Below, one piece after another: positions 8,554-16,976 of a DNA stretch of 37,123 bases. Under the pieces are notes generated by a model that was not told the DNA's origin, ran no database searches, and saw only the letters and a list, made by a program, of their open reading frames with translations. The first letter of the stretch is position 1. Each line of letters begins with the position of its first letter. Both the position numbers and the translations under genes were made by a program. Origin of the DNA: Gracilibacter sp. BRH_c7a (GTDB lineage Bacteria; Bacillota; Desulfitobacteriia; Desulfitobacteriales; Syntrophobotulaceae); the NCBI GenBank assembly GCA_001516055.1, contig LOEZ01000023.1:1-37123 (forward strand), read 5' to 3'.

Positions 8554-8722
8554 TTTTTCTCACTCCTAAAATTATGTTTTTATTTATAGCTAACTATGTC
8601 GCTATACAATTAATACTTCTACTTCCCAACCAAATCTCCTTTCCAAATAGCCATAACACTAATTTCCAAGTTTGAAATATATTATCATTCTTAAAAAGTC
8701 TTATAAATATAATCACAACTAC

Positions 8723-8750
8723 ATTATACATATTATAATTTGATAATCAA
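8723..8750 (-). promoter_or_regulatory. Probable sigma-A promoter of the hemerythrin gene
   Basis: On the minus strand TTGATT (8745-8750) and TATAAT (8723-8728) are 16 bases apart. This leaves a leader of about 160 bases before the TTG start, in AT-rich DNA with no other structure that I recognise. Confidence 0.5.
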
Positions 8751-8790
8751 GACAATGAATAAATCAAACGATCTAAAGATACTATCAATC

Positions 8791-8823
8791 CAAAAAGAAA
8801 TAGACTGAAGTCAGCCTATTTCT
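8791..8823 (-). terminator. Terminator of the fixABCX operon
   Basis: AGAAATAG (8796-8803) and CTATTTCT (8816-8823), with an inner paired CTGA/TCAG segment, form a long hairpin. Read on the minus strand it ends in TTTTT. It lies 35 bases after fixX. Confidence 0.8.
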
Positions 8824-8857
8824 CGTTCGTAATCTTCTTGTATTAAATAAATCAGGG

Positions 8858-9133
8858 TTAACCATTCTTCCAGGAAACTCCAAAGCCGCCTCGTGGGTAG
8901 TCCCAAGCAATATTGTCTGGACAACCTACGCGGCATGTCCCACATTCCAGGCAACCTTCGTAGCCTACAGATATGCGTTTTTCTTCTTCGTCCCAGTGAT
9001 AAACATGAGCTGGGCAGATCCGAGTGCATGGCTTGTCCTCGCATTGTAAGCAAGCATCAGGGTCAAGAAGCTTAATATGATTCTTTTTATCAGTATTGTA
9101 ACGAACAAGATAAAGCTTATCATCTAGTTTCAT
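8858..9133 (-). CDS. fixX: FixX, ferredoxin-like subunit of the Fix/Etf complex
   Basis: This is the last gene of fixABCX. The protein (about 91 residues) has two Cys clusters, C-x2-C-x4-C-x3-CP (CLQCEDKPCTRICP) and C-x2-C-x2-C-x3-CP (CLECGTCRVGCP). That spacing is typical of FixX and of the iron-sulfur domain of ETF:quinone oxidoreductase. FixX pairs with FixC to pass electrons from the flavins to quinone. I chose ATG at 9131-9133, which overlaps the fixC stop (ATGA) and has GGAGGG seven bases upstream. A frame five codons longer lacks a good site. Confidence 0.93.
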   Translation of the reverse strand: MKLDDKLYLVRYNTDKKNHIKLLDPDACLQCEDKPCTRICPAHVYHWDEEEKRISVGYEGCLECGTCRVGCPDNIAWDYPRGGFGVSWKNG

Positions 9134-10422
9134 TTGAACGCCCTCCAAGCACTAAAGATATCTCCAAGTAATTCACGTTTGGAACGTTTTTCGAATGCCA
9201 TTTTCATGATTTGCTTCTGCACTTCTTTTTTTGGTGTCTCATCAGCGGTAAAAAACTTTTTCATCGCCTTACTAGCTATTTCCGGATAGACCTTAAATAA
9301 ATGTGGATTGCTTTCAAGGAATTCACCTGTCTTGCGATATTTATGCAGATCTTTAATGATAAAACTATCGCGTACTCGATCATCGTAATGATTCAGGCTG
9401 CGTTCACTAACATCCCCGATTTTAATAGCCTGGGCTGCAACTTCTCCAGCTATCTTACCGGAAGTCATGGCTAAATTGGAGCCTTCGCGATGTAAACCGT
9501 TAACAAACATAGCTGTATCCCCAACTACCATCACTCCTTGACGATATAATTTTGGGATAGCGTTGTATCCCCCTTCGGGAATCATGTGTGCTAAGTATTC
9601 TTTTATTTCCCCTCCTTGAAGCAAACGCTTAACATAGGGCTTTGCTTTCAAGGCATCCAATAAATCATTAGGTGTCCACTTAGCACTAATAAGAGGTTTG
9701 ATGAGTGCCCCGACACCAATAGAAAGAGAGTCTTTATTCGTATATATAAAGGCTGTGCCAACCATGCCTTGGGTGGAATCTCCAAACAGTTCTATCGTTG
9801 CTCCTTGACCTGGTTCTAAGCAGAAGCGGTCTTCAATCTTTTCGGTGGGCAAGGAAATTATTTCTTTAACAGCCACAGCTACATTTTCTGCTTTCAACGG
9901 CTTAGCTAGACCTGCCTTTTGCGCGATAAAATTATTAACTCCCTCTGCAAGGATTACTACCTTTGCTCCTAGATCCCCTTCCGAGCGGCCGGTATGAACA
10001 CCAATAACCTCGTCTCCATCATATAGAAGGTCTTCTACAACAGTTTCTGTGATAATCAAGGCACCGGCTTTCTCTGCTTGTTGAGCCAGCCAACGGTCAA
10101 ATTTAACCCGTAAAACAGTGTGAGCGTTATAAGGCGGTTGATCCCAAGATGGATCCCTATAGGCCATACTAACGATTTCGTCACCGCTCAGAATACCATA
10201 ACGCTGCTCAATCACCGGCCGCTCCAAAGGTGCTTCCCTCCAAAACTCCGGCACGACCGCTTCGGTGGACTTGGTGTAAAGAACACCACCCATTATATTT
10301 TTCGTTCCGGGGTAATCCCCACGTTCAATTACGCAAGTACGCACTCCTGCTTTAGCAGCACTGATCGCAGCGGATAGGCCTGCAGGACCGCCGCCAACGA
10401 CGATCACATCAAATTTTTCCAT
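9130..10422 (-). CDS. fixC: FixC, FAD-dependent ETF:quinone oxidoreductase-like subunit
   Basis: The 430-residue flavoprotein has an N-terminal FAD-binding Rossmann motif (VVGGGPAGLSAA, residues 8-19), an E-R pair after the second strand (CVIERG), and the FixC-type GD segment (VVGDTAMFVNGLHREGSNLAM). It corresponds to the flavin half of ETF:quinone oxidoreductase; FixX supplies the cluster. In the bifurcating FixABCX complex, one electron path goes through FixC/FixX to quinone while the other reduces ferredoxin or flavodoxin, using NADH as donor. It overlaps fixX by four bases and follows fixB by 11 bases. Confidence 0.95.
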   Translation of the reverse strand: MEKFDVIVVGGGPAGLSAAISAAKAGVRTCVIERGDYPGTKNIMGGVLYTKSTEAVVPEFWREAPLERPVIEQRYGILSGDEIVSMAYRDPSWDQPPYNAHTVLRVKFDRWLAQQAEKAGALIITETVVEDLLYDGDEVIGVHTGRSEGDLGAKVVILAEGVNNFIAQKAGLAKPLKAENVAVAVKEIISLPTEKIEDRFCLEPGQGATIELFGDSTQGMVGTAFIYTNKDSLSIGVGALIKPLISAKWTPNDLLDALKAKPYVKRLLQGGEIKEYLAHMIPEGGYNAIPKLYRQGVMVVGDTAMFVNGLHREGSNLAMTSGKIAGEVAAQAIKIGDVSERSLNHYDDRVRDSFIIKDLHKYRKTGEFLESNPHLFKVYPEIASKAMKKFFTADETPKKEVQKQIMKMAFEKRSKRELLGDIFSAWRAFK

Positions 10423-10433
10423 GTTCGCCCTCC

Positions 10434-11777
10434 TTAATTGGCCACGCCATATTGTAGGCGTTTTTTCATTTCTGCGGTCATTGCCGGCACCACTTCATTC
10501 AGATCTCCAACAATGCCATAGTTGGAGACGCGAAAGATCGAAGCTTCAGGATCATTGTTAATGGCAATGATATAGTCTGAACGCTCCATACCAACCAAGT
10601 GTTGGATAGCTCCGGATATCCCAATGGCAATATAGAGTTTTGGCCTTACTGTTGTACCTGTTTGTCCCACTTGATGGTCGTGAGATAACCAACCTGACTC
10701 CACTGCTCCACGGGTTCCAGCTATGGTTGCTCCCATTGTTTCAGCCAATTCTTCAGCAATAGCCATGTTTCTTTTTGACCCTATTCCCAAACCCACTGCT
10801 ACAATGATTTCGGCTTTATCTAAGAAGACACTCTTGGCATCAGCTTTGATAAATTCAACAACTTTTGTGAGAACATCTTCTTCTTTGATTCCTAACTCTT
10901 CTCGGATTACCTGTCCTTGTCGACCTTCAATCCTCTCCGGCATTTTCATGACTCGCGGACGTACCGTTGCCATTTGGGGCCGGTGCTTTTTACAAAGAAT
11001 TGTAGCCATGATGTTTCCGCCAAAGGCGGGTCGGGTTTGCAAAAGTAGTTTGGTATCTGGATCAATTCCCAGAACCGTGCAGTCAGCAGTCAGCCCTGTT
11101 TGCATTTTTGTAGCCACTGCTGGGAAAACATCACGGCCCATAGCCGTTGCCCCCATCAGCATTATTTCAGGCCGATATTTTCGGACTAATTTAGTAATCC
11201 CCTCAGCATATGGTTCGCTTCGATAGTATTCCAAAACAGGATCATCGATTACATATATCTTCTCAGCTCCATAGGCAAAAGCGTCAGTAATCACATGGTC
11301 GACATGATTTCCGCAAACTACACTAGCTAACTCACAACCAAGTTCATCTGCCAGCTTACGCCCTTCCCCCATTAGCTCCCAAGATACAGGTGCAATTTCG
11401 CCATGGTTATATTCTATAACCACCCAAACCCCACTCCAACCATTCGGATCTTTGGGTTTGGCCTCTTCAGCTTTCACAATTTTCCTGGGACTGTCCTGAG
11501 CATAATCTTGTATTGATTCAGGCAGAGGTTCATCTTTATTAAACTCTGCCTTCCTTCCTCCTTCAGAAGGAACCTGTTCCTTTTCCCCGGCACCTTGAGC
11601 AGGTTTCTCTAAAGCCAGAGCATTGGTTGGACATACTTCAACACAACTCCCGTTGTCTTTACATTTTGCTGGATCAACCACGGCTATACCATCGATTAAG
11701 TCCAAAGCTTCCAGGGGGCATTCCACGACACATGCACCACACCCTATACATTTGCCATTATCAACAACTACTGTCAT
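10434..11777 (-). CDS. fixB: FixB/EtfA with N-terminal ferredoxin domain
   Basis: This is the large ETF subunit (447 residues). After a charged linker (about 55-110), the ETF alpha domain carries the FAD-binding C-terminal motif (GTRGAVESGWLSHDHQVGQTG and YIAIGISGAIQHLVGM). The N-terminal 50 residues form a ferredoxin-like unit. Its first cluster is complete (Cys10, 13, 16, 20). The second has Cys39, Cys45 and Cys49 but Asn42 where the second Cys would be, so it may hold a 3Fe or altered cluster, or none. Ferredoxin-fused EtfA proteins are known in anaerobes and could add an electron exit. It overlaps fixA by ATGA and precedes fixC by 11 bases. Confidence 0.94.
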   Translation of the reverse strand: MTVVVDNGKCIGCGACVVECPLEALDLIDGIAVVDPAKCKDNGSCVEVCPTNALALEKPAQGAGEKEQVPSEGGRKAEFNKDEPLPESIQDYAQDSPRKIVKAEEAKPKDPNGWSGVWVVIEYNHGEIAPVSWELMGEGRKLADELGCELASVVCGNHVDHVITDAFAYGAEKIYVIDDPVLEYYRSEPYAEGITKLVRKYRPEIMLMGATAMGRDVFPAVATKMQTGLTADCTVLGIDPDTKLLLQTRPAFGGNIMATILCKKHRPQMATVRPRVMKMPERIEGRQGQVIREELGIKEEDVLTKVVEFIKADAKSVFLDKAEIIVAVGLGIGSKRNMAIAEELAETMGATIAGTRGAVESGWLSHDHQVGQTGTTVRPKLYIAIGISGAIQHLVGMERSDYIIAINNDPEASIFRVSNYGIVGDLNEVVPAMTAEMKKRLQYGVAN

Positions 11778-12610
11778 TTATCATCTCCCCCTTTCGCTAA
11801 AGGATCAACCATAATCATGTTTTGCTGAAACATTTTTTCTACCACATTTCCTGCCACAATAGCAGGTTCCTTCATTCCATCCAGGATTTCTCCACCCGAT
11901 TTAGCTTCTGGTGCAAAAATACGAGAAACACTTGTAGGTGAGCCTTTTAATCCCATTTGGCTAAGGTCGCTAGGTAGAACCTTTACATCCCAGACCTCAG
12001 GTTCATAAGCCGCAGCTTTCATCATATTGGGTAAGGATGCATAGCTAAGATCGTTCAATTCTTTCTCAGCAGTCAAAAGAACCGGCAGTTTTGCTTTCGC
12101 TACTTCAAGTCCACCCTCAGTTTTCCTTTCAACTGTAATCCAGCCTTGATTAATTTCCCGAATCTTAATAACATAAGTTAATTGCGGAAAGCCAAGACGT
12201 TGGGCTATACCTGGGCCGGTTTGAGCTGTGTCTCCATCTATAGCTTCCTTACCACAAAATACGATATCTACGGGATCGGTTTCACTAATCTTTTGGATGG
12301 CTACGGTTAATATGTAGGCTGTTGCCAAAGAGTCTGAACCAGCAAATGCTCTGTCACTTAAGAGTATTGCCCGGTCTGCTCCAAAAGACATCGCTTTTTT
12401 CAACGCTTCTTTAGCTTGAGGAGGGCCCATACAGATAATCGTTACTTTACCGCCGAAACTCTCTTTTAGGCGGATAGCTTCTTCTAAAGCATGGGCATCA
12501 TAAGGATTGATAATTGAAGGTACGCCTTCCCGCATGAGTGTATTAGTCTGCGGATCAATCCTAACTTCCGATGTATCAGGGACTTGTTTTAAGCAGATCA
12601 GATAATGCAC
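11774..12610 (-). CDS. fixA: FixA/EtfB, ETF beta subunit
   Basis: This 278-residue small ETF subunit is the first gene of fixABCX. The typical start MHYLICLKQVPDTSEVRIDP, NPYDAHALEEAIRLKE and the DGDTAQTGPGIAQRLGFPQ loop are present. In bifurcating ETFs, FixA/FixB hold the bifurcating FAD and accept hydride from NADH. Translation begins at GTG (12608-12610), with GGAGGG six bases upstream. The operon is followed by a terminator. Fix clusters support nitrogenase in diazotrophs, but in clostridial sulfate reducers and dehalogenators they occur without nif. No nif gene is visible here. Confidence 0.95.
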   Translation of the reverse strand: MHYLICLKQVPDTSEVRIDPQTNTLMREGVPSIINPYDAHALEEAIRLKESFGGKVTIICMGPPQAKEALKKAMSFGADRAILLSDRAFAGSDSLATAYILTVAIQKISETDPVDIVFCGKEAIDGDTAQTGPGIAQRLGFPQLTYVIKIREINQGWITVERKTEGGLEVAKAKLPVLLTAEKELNDLSYASLPNMMKAAAYEPEVWDVKVLPSDLSQMGLKGSPTSVSRIFAPEAKSGGEILDGMKEPAIVAGNVVEKMFQQNMIMVDPLAKGGDDK

Positions 12611-12783
12611 ACGAAACCCTCCAAGTTTTTATTTCTATAACTCTTTTTTTAGATACTTGTATGCATTTAAGCAAAAATAAAAGGTAATAGAGTTACTAAG
12701 TTATTTCTCTATAAAGAACTATATTTCCTTTAATTAGAATGTTTTTCTTTATTTTTCGACAAGAGATTTAAAAACCATAAAGC

Positions 12784-13977
12784 CTATTTGATGGCTGCTA
12801 CGATTTGTTCGCCTAAATTGAAACAATCTTTTTCATTTTTATCTGTAGGATTCCACAAAACTTTTAGGCCTTCAGTAATGACTTCAAATCCGCTTTGTTG
12901 TAAGAGTTCTGTTACAATTTTTACTGATTCCCCACCCCAGCCATAGGAACCAAAAGCTGCTGCTTTTTTATTTGTAAAAGACAATCCCTTTATTTCTTCC
13001 ATAATACCTGCTACTGAAGACAATATACCTTTATTAACTGTAGGTGATCCAACTAAAATTGCTTGGGATTTAAACACCTCGGTAATAATATCGTTTTTGT
13101 CACGTTGGGCTGTATTGAAGAGCTTAACTGTAATACTGTTATCAGAAGCGGAAATCCCTTCAGCAATTGCGTGTGCCATTTTCTTAGTACTATCCCACAT
13201 GGTGTCATAAAGTATTGTAATCTGGTTTTCTTGATAATTGTTAGCCCACTCTTGGTAGCGCTGGACAATTTGCAAAGGGTTGTCTCGCCAGATAACTCCG
13301 TGGCTTGGACAGATATAACGGATAGGTAAGTCTAACGCCACAACTTCCTTAATTTTTTTGTCTACCAAGCGGTTAAAAGGATTTAGGATATTTGCATAAT
13401 ATTTAAGACATTCATATTGTAATTCTGCTTGGTCAACTAAGTCATTGTACAAAAGCTCTGTGGCATAATGCTGCCCAAAAGCATCATTACTGAAGAGAAT
13501 TGCCTCTTCAGTGAGATATGTAAACATACTATCAGGCCAGTGTAACATTGGCGCTTCTATAAAGATTAGTTCTTTACGTCCTCCGATGTTAATTTTATCC
13601 CCGGTTTTTACAATCTTAAAATTCCAATCCTGATGATACAATCCGCGTAGGGATTTCACCCCATTCGCGGTGCAAATAATAGGGGTATCTGGAATTAGCT
13701 TCATTAATTCGGGTAAGGCACTACTATGGTCAGGTTCAGCATGATTAGCGACGATGTAATCAATTTTATCTAAGCTTATTTGTTGTTGAAGTTCAGCAAT
13801 AAATTCATGATTAAACGGTCTCCAAACAGTATCAATAAGAATATTTTTCTCATCCTGAACGAGATATGCATTATAAGTGGATCCTTTATGAGTAGAGTAT
13901 TCTTCCCCATGAAAAGTCTTTATTTCCCAGTCCACTTTACCAATCCAACTGACCGTATCAGTAATTTTTATCGTCAT
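12784..13977 (-). CDS. fprA: Flavodiiron protein (A-type flavoprotein, FprA/NorV type)
   Basis: The 397-residue enzyme reduces O2 to water and/or NO to N2O with electrons from rubredoxin or a similar donor. The N-terminal beta-lactamase-like domain has the di-iron ligands in NHAEPDHS (His79, Glu81, Asp83, His84), a further His in MLHWPDSM, Asp in NDAFGQHY and His in CPSHGVIWRD. The C-terminal flavodoxin domain shows the FMN phosphate loop (YDTMWDSTKKMA) and GSPTVNKG. There is no fused rubredoxin, and none lies beside it. It is 173 bases upstream of fixA on the same strand with no clear terminator between, so partial co-transcription with fixABCX is possible. AAGGAG lies about 10 bases before the ATG. 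Confidence 0.95.
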   Translation of the reverse strand: MTIKITDTVSWIGKVDWEIKTFHGEEYSTHKGSTYNAYLVQDEKNILIDTVWRPFNHEFIAELQQQISLDKIDYIVANHAEPDHSSALPELMKLIPDTPIICTANGVKSLRGLYHQDWNFKIVKTGDKINIGGRKELIFIEAPMLHWPDSMFTYLTEEAILFSNDAFGQHYATELLYNDLVDQAELQYECLKYYANILNPFNRLVDKKIKEVVALDLPIRYICPSHGVIWRDNPLQIVQRYQEWANNYQENQITILYDTMWDSTKKMAHAIAEGISASDNSITVKLFNTAQRDKNDIITEVFKSQAILVGSPTVNKGILSSVAGIMEEIKGLSFTNKKAAAFGSYGWGGESVKIVTELLQQSGFEVITEGLKVLWNPTDKNEKDCFNLGEQIVAAIK

Positions 13978-14099
13978 TATTTTTAAGCTCCTTTATGCTT
14001 TTTTTCATAGCATTGTACTAAACATCCTCCTTTATGCAAATTATTGATATTCGTGACTTTAATTATCTTTCGCATAATTCACTTGGTATATCTTCATAC

Positions 14100-14143
14100 A
14101 AAAAATAACCTCCGTTAATGATTTCCTTTACAACGAGGTCATT
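14100..14143 (-). terminator. Terminator after the TSUP permease gene
   Basis: On the minus strand AATGACCTC pairs with GAGGTTATT (one G-U) around a 22-base loop, and a U run follows. The arms are at 14135-14143 and 14104-14112. It separates the permease from the flavodiiron gene. Confidence 0.6.
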
Positions 14144-14198
14144 AATATTCGAATTATTCGCTCAAATATGAGGGATCCAATTCAAAATTAAAAATCGT

Positions 14199-15074
14199 TT
14201 AAGTCTCATTATTCTTTATCTTCTCAAATGAATGATGTCTATAAAAATCTATTAACATATAAACCAAAAAAGTTAATAATATCAACAAACTAACCCACTC
14301 CAGAATAGGCCAAGTCAGTATAGCAAGTAAGTCAACCGCTATTGAAGATATAACGAATAAATATAGTACACTTAATCTTTGGGTCATCTCACTTGTCTGA
14401 TAGCGGGAAGTCATTTTAGCTCCGAATGGCGAACCGATAAAAGCCCCTATAATAAGAGATAGCCCTAAAAAATAATTTAATTCTATTTGAGTACTGTAAC
14501 CGACTACCCCGCTAATAGATATTATTATTATACCCGCTAGACTTGTACCTATAGCTTTTCTTGTATTGAATCCCAGCCAAGATATGAGGAGCGGAACCGT
14601 TACAAAGCCTCCTCCAATTCCGAGTAAGGCACTGAGAAATCCAATAATTGCCCCGATTATAGCCGAAGCTAGATATTGATTTTTAATTAAAGGAGGTTTC
14701 TCTTTTTTATTTCTTTTATTATACAAAGACCAAGCGAAGTAGGATAAAATCATTATTAACCAGACATTAAGCAGCCAATCATAACTACCTGAAATATGCA
14801 TAACAATACGATTCGATGCTTGGGTAAGTATTCCACCTACTGACCCTATCATTGCTGATACTTTCCAATTGACATTTTTCATTCTGGTATGAGTTAATGC
14901 TCCCGATAAACTTGTTCCAAAGGTAAACATTAGGGATGTCGGGACCGCAACAGCCGGACTAAATCCAGATAACAACAGAATTGGCATTAGGACGATCCCT
15001 CCGCCAATTCCATAAAAACCTGATAATGTTCCAACAATCATACCAATAGGTATAAATAGTAATTCTGAAATCAT
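14199..15074 (-). CDS. TSUP family (TauE/SafE) permease
   Basis: The 291-residue integral membrane protein has about eight helices and the repeated TSUP signatures GGGIVLMPILLLSGFSPAVAVPTSL in the first half and ALLGIGGGFVTVPLL with TRKAIGTSLAGI in the second. Family members export or import sulfite, sulfonates, thiosulfate or other small organic anions; the substrate cannot be assigned here. GAGGCG lies about six bases before the ATG. It is divergent from the zinc-ribbon gene at 15219 and ends in its own terminator, so it is probably monocistronic. Confidence 0.92.
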   Translation of the reverse strand: MISELLFIPIGMIVGTLSGFYGIGGGIVLMPILLLSGFSPAVAVPTSLMFTFGTSLSGALTHTRMKNVNWKVSAMIGSVGGILTQASNRIVMHISGSYDWLLNVWLIMILSYFAWSLYNKRNKKEKPPLIKNQYLASAIIGAIIGFLSALLGIGGGFVTVPLLISWLGFNTRKAIGTSLAGIIIISISGVVGYSTQIELNYFLGLSLIIGAFIGSPFGAKMTSRYQTSEMTQRLSVLYLFVISSIAVDLLAILTWPILEWVSLLILLTFLVYMLIDFYRHHSFEKIKNNET

Positions 15075-15218
15075 ACTTACGCCTCAATCTAGTTTTCTCT
15101 TTCTTATATTAGAAGCCATTCAGGCATAAACTTTTAATTATTTGGCTACTTTAATATTGATTATCTCTAAGACATTCCAAATTAATTATGTAGTAATTAA
15201 AATAGAAGGAGCTTTAAT

Positions 15219-15515
15219 ATGGTCGACAATACTTTAGGATTAGTATGTCCAGTATGTAACAGCAGTAGTTTTCTTTTAAAATATGAAGCTACCTATGTTT
15301 ATTCTTACGTCATAGATTCTGACGCTCCCGGTCTCAATAATACCGAGAGATTTTTTACATTTTTGTACGATGACCGCGAACAAACTGCAACGAAACAATT
15401 TTTAGAATGCACTTCTTGCGGTGCTACTTATCTATGTTGTTTTAATCAGTGGGATCATAATATCGGGGTAAAAGATTTACAAGATGCTATTTACTCAAAT
15501 TGTAATCTAGAGTGA
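15219..15515 (+). CDS. Small putative zinc-ribbon protein of unknown function
   Basis: The 98-residue cytosolic protein has two CxxC knuckles, CPVCNSSS near residues 10-17 and CTSCGATYLCC near 68-78. Together they could hold one structural Zn2+ (zinc-ribbon layout). The loop between them contains acidic FLYDDREQTATKQ. I do not recognise the family. A clear AGAAGGAG site lies 8 bases before the ATG, which supports expression. It stands alone, divergent from the TSUP gene and convergent with the VanY-like gene 14 bases away. Confidence 0.75.
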   Translation: MVDNTLGLVCPVCNSSSFLLKYEATYVYSYVIDSDAPGLNNTERFFTFLYDDREQTATKQFLECTSCGATYLCCFNQWDHNIGVKDLQDAIYSNCNLE

Positions 15516-15529
15516 AAATTTTCATTGTT

Positions 15530-16306
15530 CTAGACAGCTAACGCCGCATCCCGCAGATACTCAATATATTCTTCAAGACACAGGTTGAGTCTGTTCATCT
15601 CTAAGGCATGATCAGTACCAACATAGCGGAAATGCCATGGTTCATACATGATTTTGGTAGTTTTCTCCTTATTAGCAGGATATCTAAGAATAAAACCATA
15701 CTTATCCGAATTCTGTTTTAACCATATCGCTTCTGGTGTATCTGCATAGCCATCATCAAGTCTCTGATAATCAAGTGCTACAATATCGACAGCTAGACCT
15801 ACATTGTGTTCGCTTGTGCCAGGGAGTGCTACGATTGTTTTGGCGACATTATAGGCTTCTTTGTCTGAAAGCCCCTTATGTTGTTGCTTTGCTACTTGCG
15901 CTTTAAAAAGACTGGTCTGTAATTCAATCGTTCGATATGCTGAACATACAACAAAGGTTAGTCCTTCATTTTTGCCGTCATTAAGCATTGCTATCAAATT
16001 ATCATATGCTCTTGTGTCAAAGGTCAACCCATTAGGTAAAGGGCGGGTTTCGAGAGTATAATCCTCGGGAATAGGGTTTTCAGTATTTACAAGTATCAAC
16101 TTCCAGTCAGCAAGTGCTTTGACTGGCACATTATTAGCAGTGTTTTCGGTGACTTCACTACCTTTTTTGTTAACACCTGAAATTGATTGAATATCATCTT
16201 TTATAAATAAGGTTACACCAACGAGCGTTACCAAGATGATTATCGCCAGGCTAACTAAGAACAGGCCTAACTTCTTCTTTGTTTTTCTTACTTTGTTATA
16301 TCTCAT
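15530..16306 (-). CDS. D-alanyl-D-alanine carboxypeptidase, VanY/M15B family
   Basis: The 258-residue membrane-anchored peptidase should remove the terminal D-Ala from peptidoglycan stem peptides on the outer face. An N-terminal basic stretch and one membrane helix (LFLVSLAIIILVTLVGVTLFI) act as signal anchor. The zinc-peptidase motifs are complete: SAYRT, SEHNVGLAVDI (SxHxxGxAxD) and EPWHFRYVG (ExWH). No van regulatory genes are adjacent, so this is a housekeeping or spore/cell-wall enzyme and gives no evidence of vancomycin resistance. The ribosome site AAGGAG lies 15 bases before the ATG. Between them is a small hairpin, AGTAC-AATA-GTACT, that would shorten the effective spacing. Confidence 0.92.
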   Translation of the reverse strand: MRYNKVRKTKKKLGLFLVSLAIIILVTLVGVTLFIKDDIQSISGVNKKGSEVTENTANNVPVKALADWKLILVNTENPIPEDYTLETRPLPNGLTFDTRAYDNLIAMLNDGKNEGLTFVVCSAYRTIELQTSLFKAQVAKQQHKGLSDKEAYNVAKTIVALPGTSEHNVGLAVDIVALDYQRLDDGYADTPEAIWLKQNSDKYGFILRYPANKEKTTKIMYEPWHFRYVGTDHALEMNRLNLCLEEYIEYLRDAALAV

Positions 16307-16490
16307 AAGTACTATTGTACTCTCCTTCTAAGAAAAATCTACCTTAATTCTAAAAAAGCAACTCTTTCTTATTATAATTATATTCCAAGTGAAAAAGTAA
16401 CTAGAGTACATACATTTTCCCCACTTGTAACATGTATCTCGCCGCCCACCCATTACTTACATCTAAGTTGTGAAGAAATTATAAAATCCC

Positions 16491-16538
16491 AATAAAAATG
16501 CTGCCTCTACCAGAAATGAGGTTTCTAATAGGACAGCA
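16491..16538 (-). terminator. Terminator after the GlsB-like gene
   Basis: On the minus strand TGCTG-x-CCT pairs with AGGCAGCA (one bulged base), with an inner AGAAA/TTTCT stem, followed by TTTTTATT. It lies 28 bases after the GlsB-like stop. Confidence 0.75.
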
Positions 16539-16566
16539 ACTCTAATACCTATAAGTTTAATTAATT

Positions 16567-16848
16567 CTAAACATTTGGGCTACGCCTGTTATTTCCAGAA
16601 ATCGCATTGATTAATACAAGTAAAACAACTGCCCCCAGTAAAGCTACTAAAAAACTCCAGATGTTGAAACCTGTGACGCCTGCTCCGCCAAATAAACTTA
16701 CTATCCATCCTCCAAGGAAGGCTCCAATGACTCCAACTCCGATATTCATTCCTACACCCATTCTAGGATCATTGCCAGTAATTTTGCTGGCAATCCATCC
16801 TGCAATACCACCAAGTATTATCCAACTGATAATGCTCATTCCGTCCAT
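16567..16848 (-). CDS. GlsB/YeaQ/YmgE family small membrane protein
   Basis: The 93-residue protein has three hydrophobic, Gly-rich helices (ISWIILGGIAGWIASKITG, GMNIGVGVIGAFLGGWIVSLF, WSFLVALLGAVVLLVLINAI) and the family hallmark GxIAGWIAxKITG. The family is often labelled transglycosylase-associated or general-stress protein; its molecular role is unproven. GGAAGGAG lies about 11 bases before the ATG. The gene is monocistronic with a terminator downstream. Confidence 0.9.
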   Translation of the reverse strand: MDGMSIISWIILGGIAGWIASKITGNDPRMGVGMNIGVGVIGAFLGGWIVSLFGGAGVTGFNIWSFLVALLGAVVLLVLINAISGNNRRSPNV

Positions 16849-16976
16849 TTCTATCGTTTCTCCTTCCTTTACGCAAAGTTATTTTTAAATCCTTTGTATA
16901 TTATATAATCTACCCAAAAAAAATAAATTTAACTGATTTTTTTTTATAATAAAGGATTAGAGAAACAAAAATATAT

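Noticed and set aside
10723-11226. 167-codon open frame opposite fixB
   Set aside because: It is antisense to a strongly conserved gene, has no ribosome site and no recognisable protein features.
15530-16306. VanY-like gene as part of a vancomycin-resistance cluster
   Set aside because: No vanH, vanA/B, vanX or vanRS-type cluster surrounds it; the two-component genes nearby are separated by an unrelated gene.
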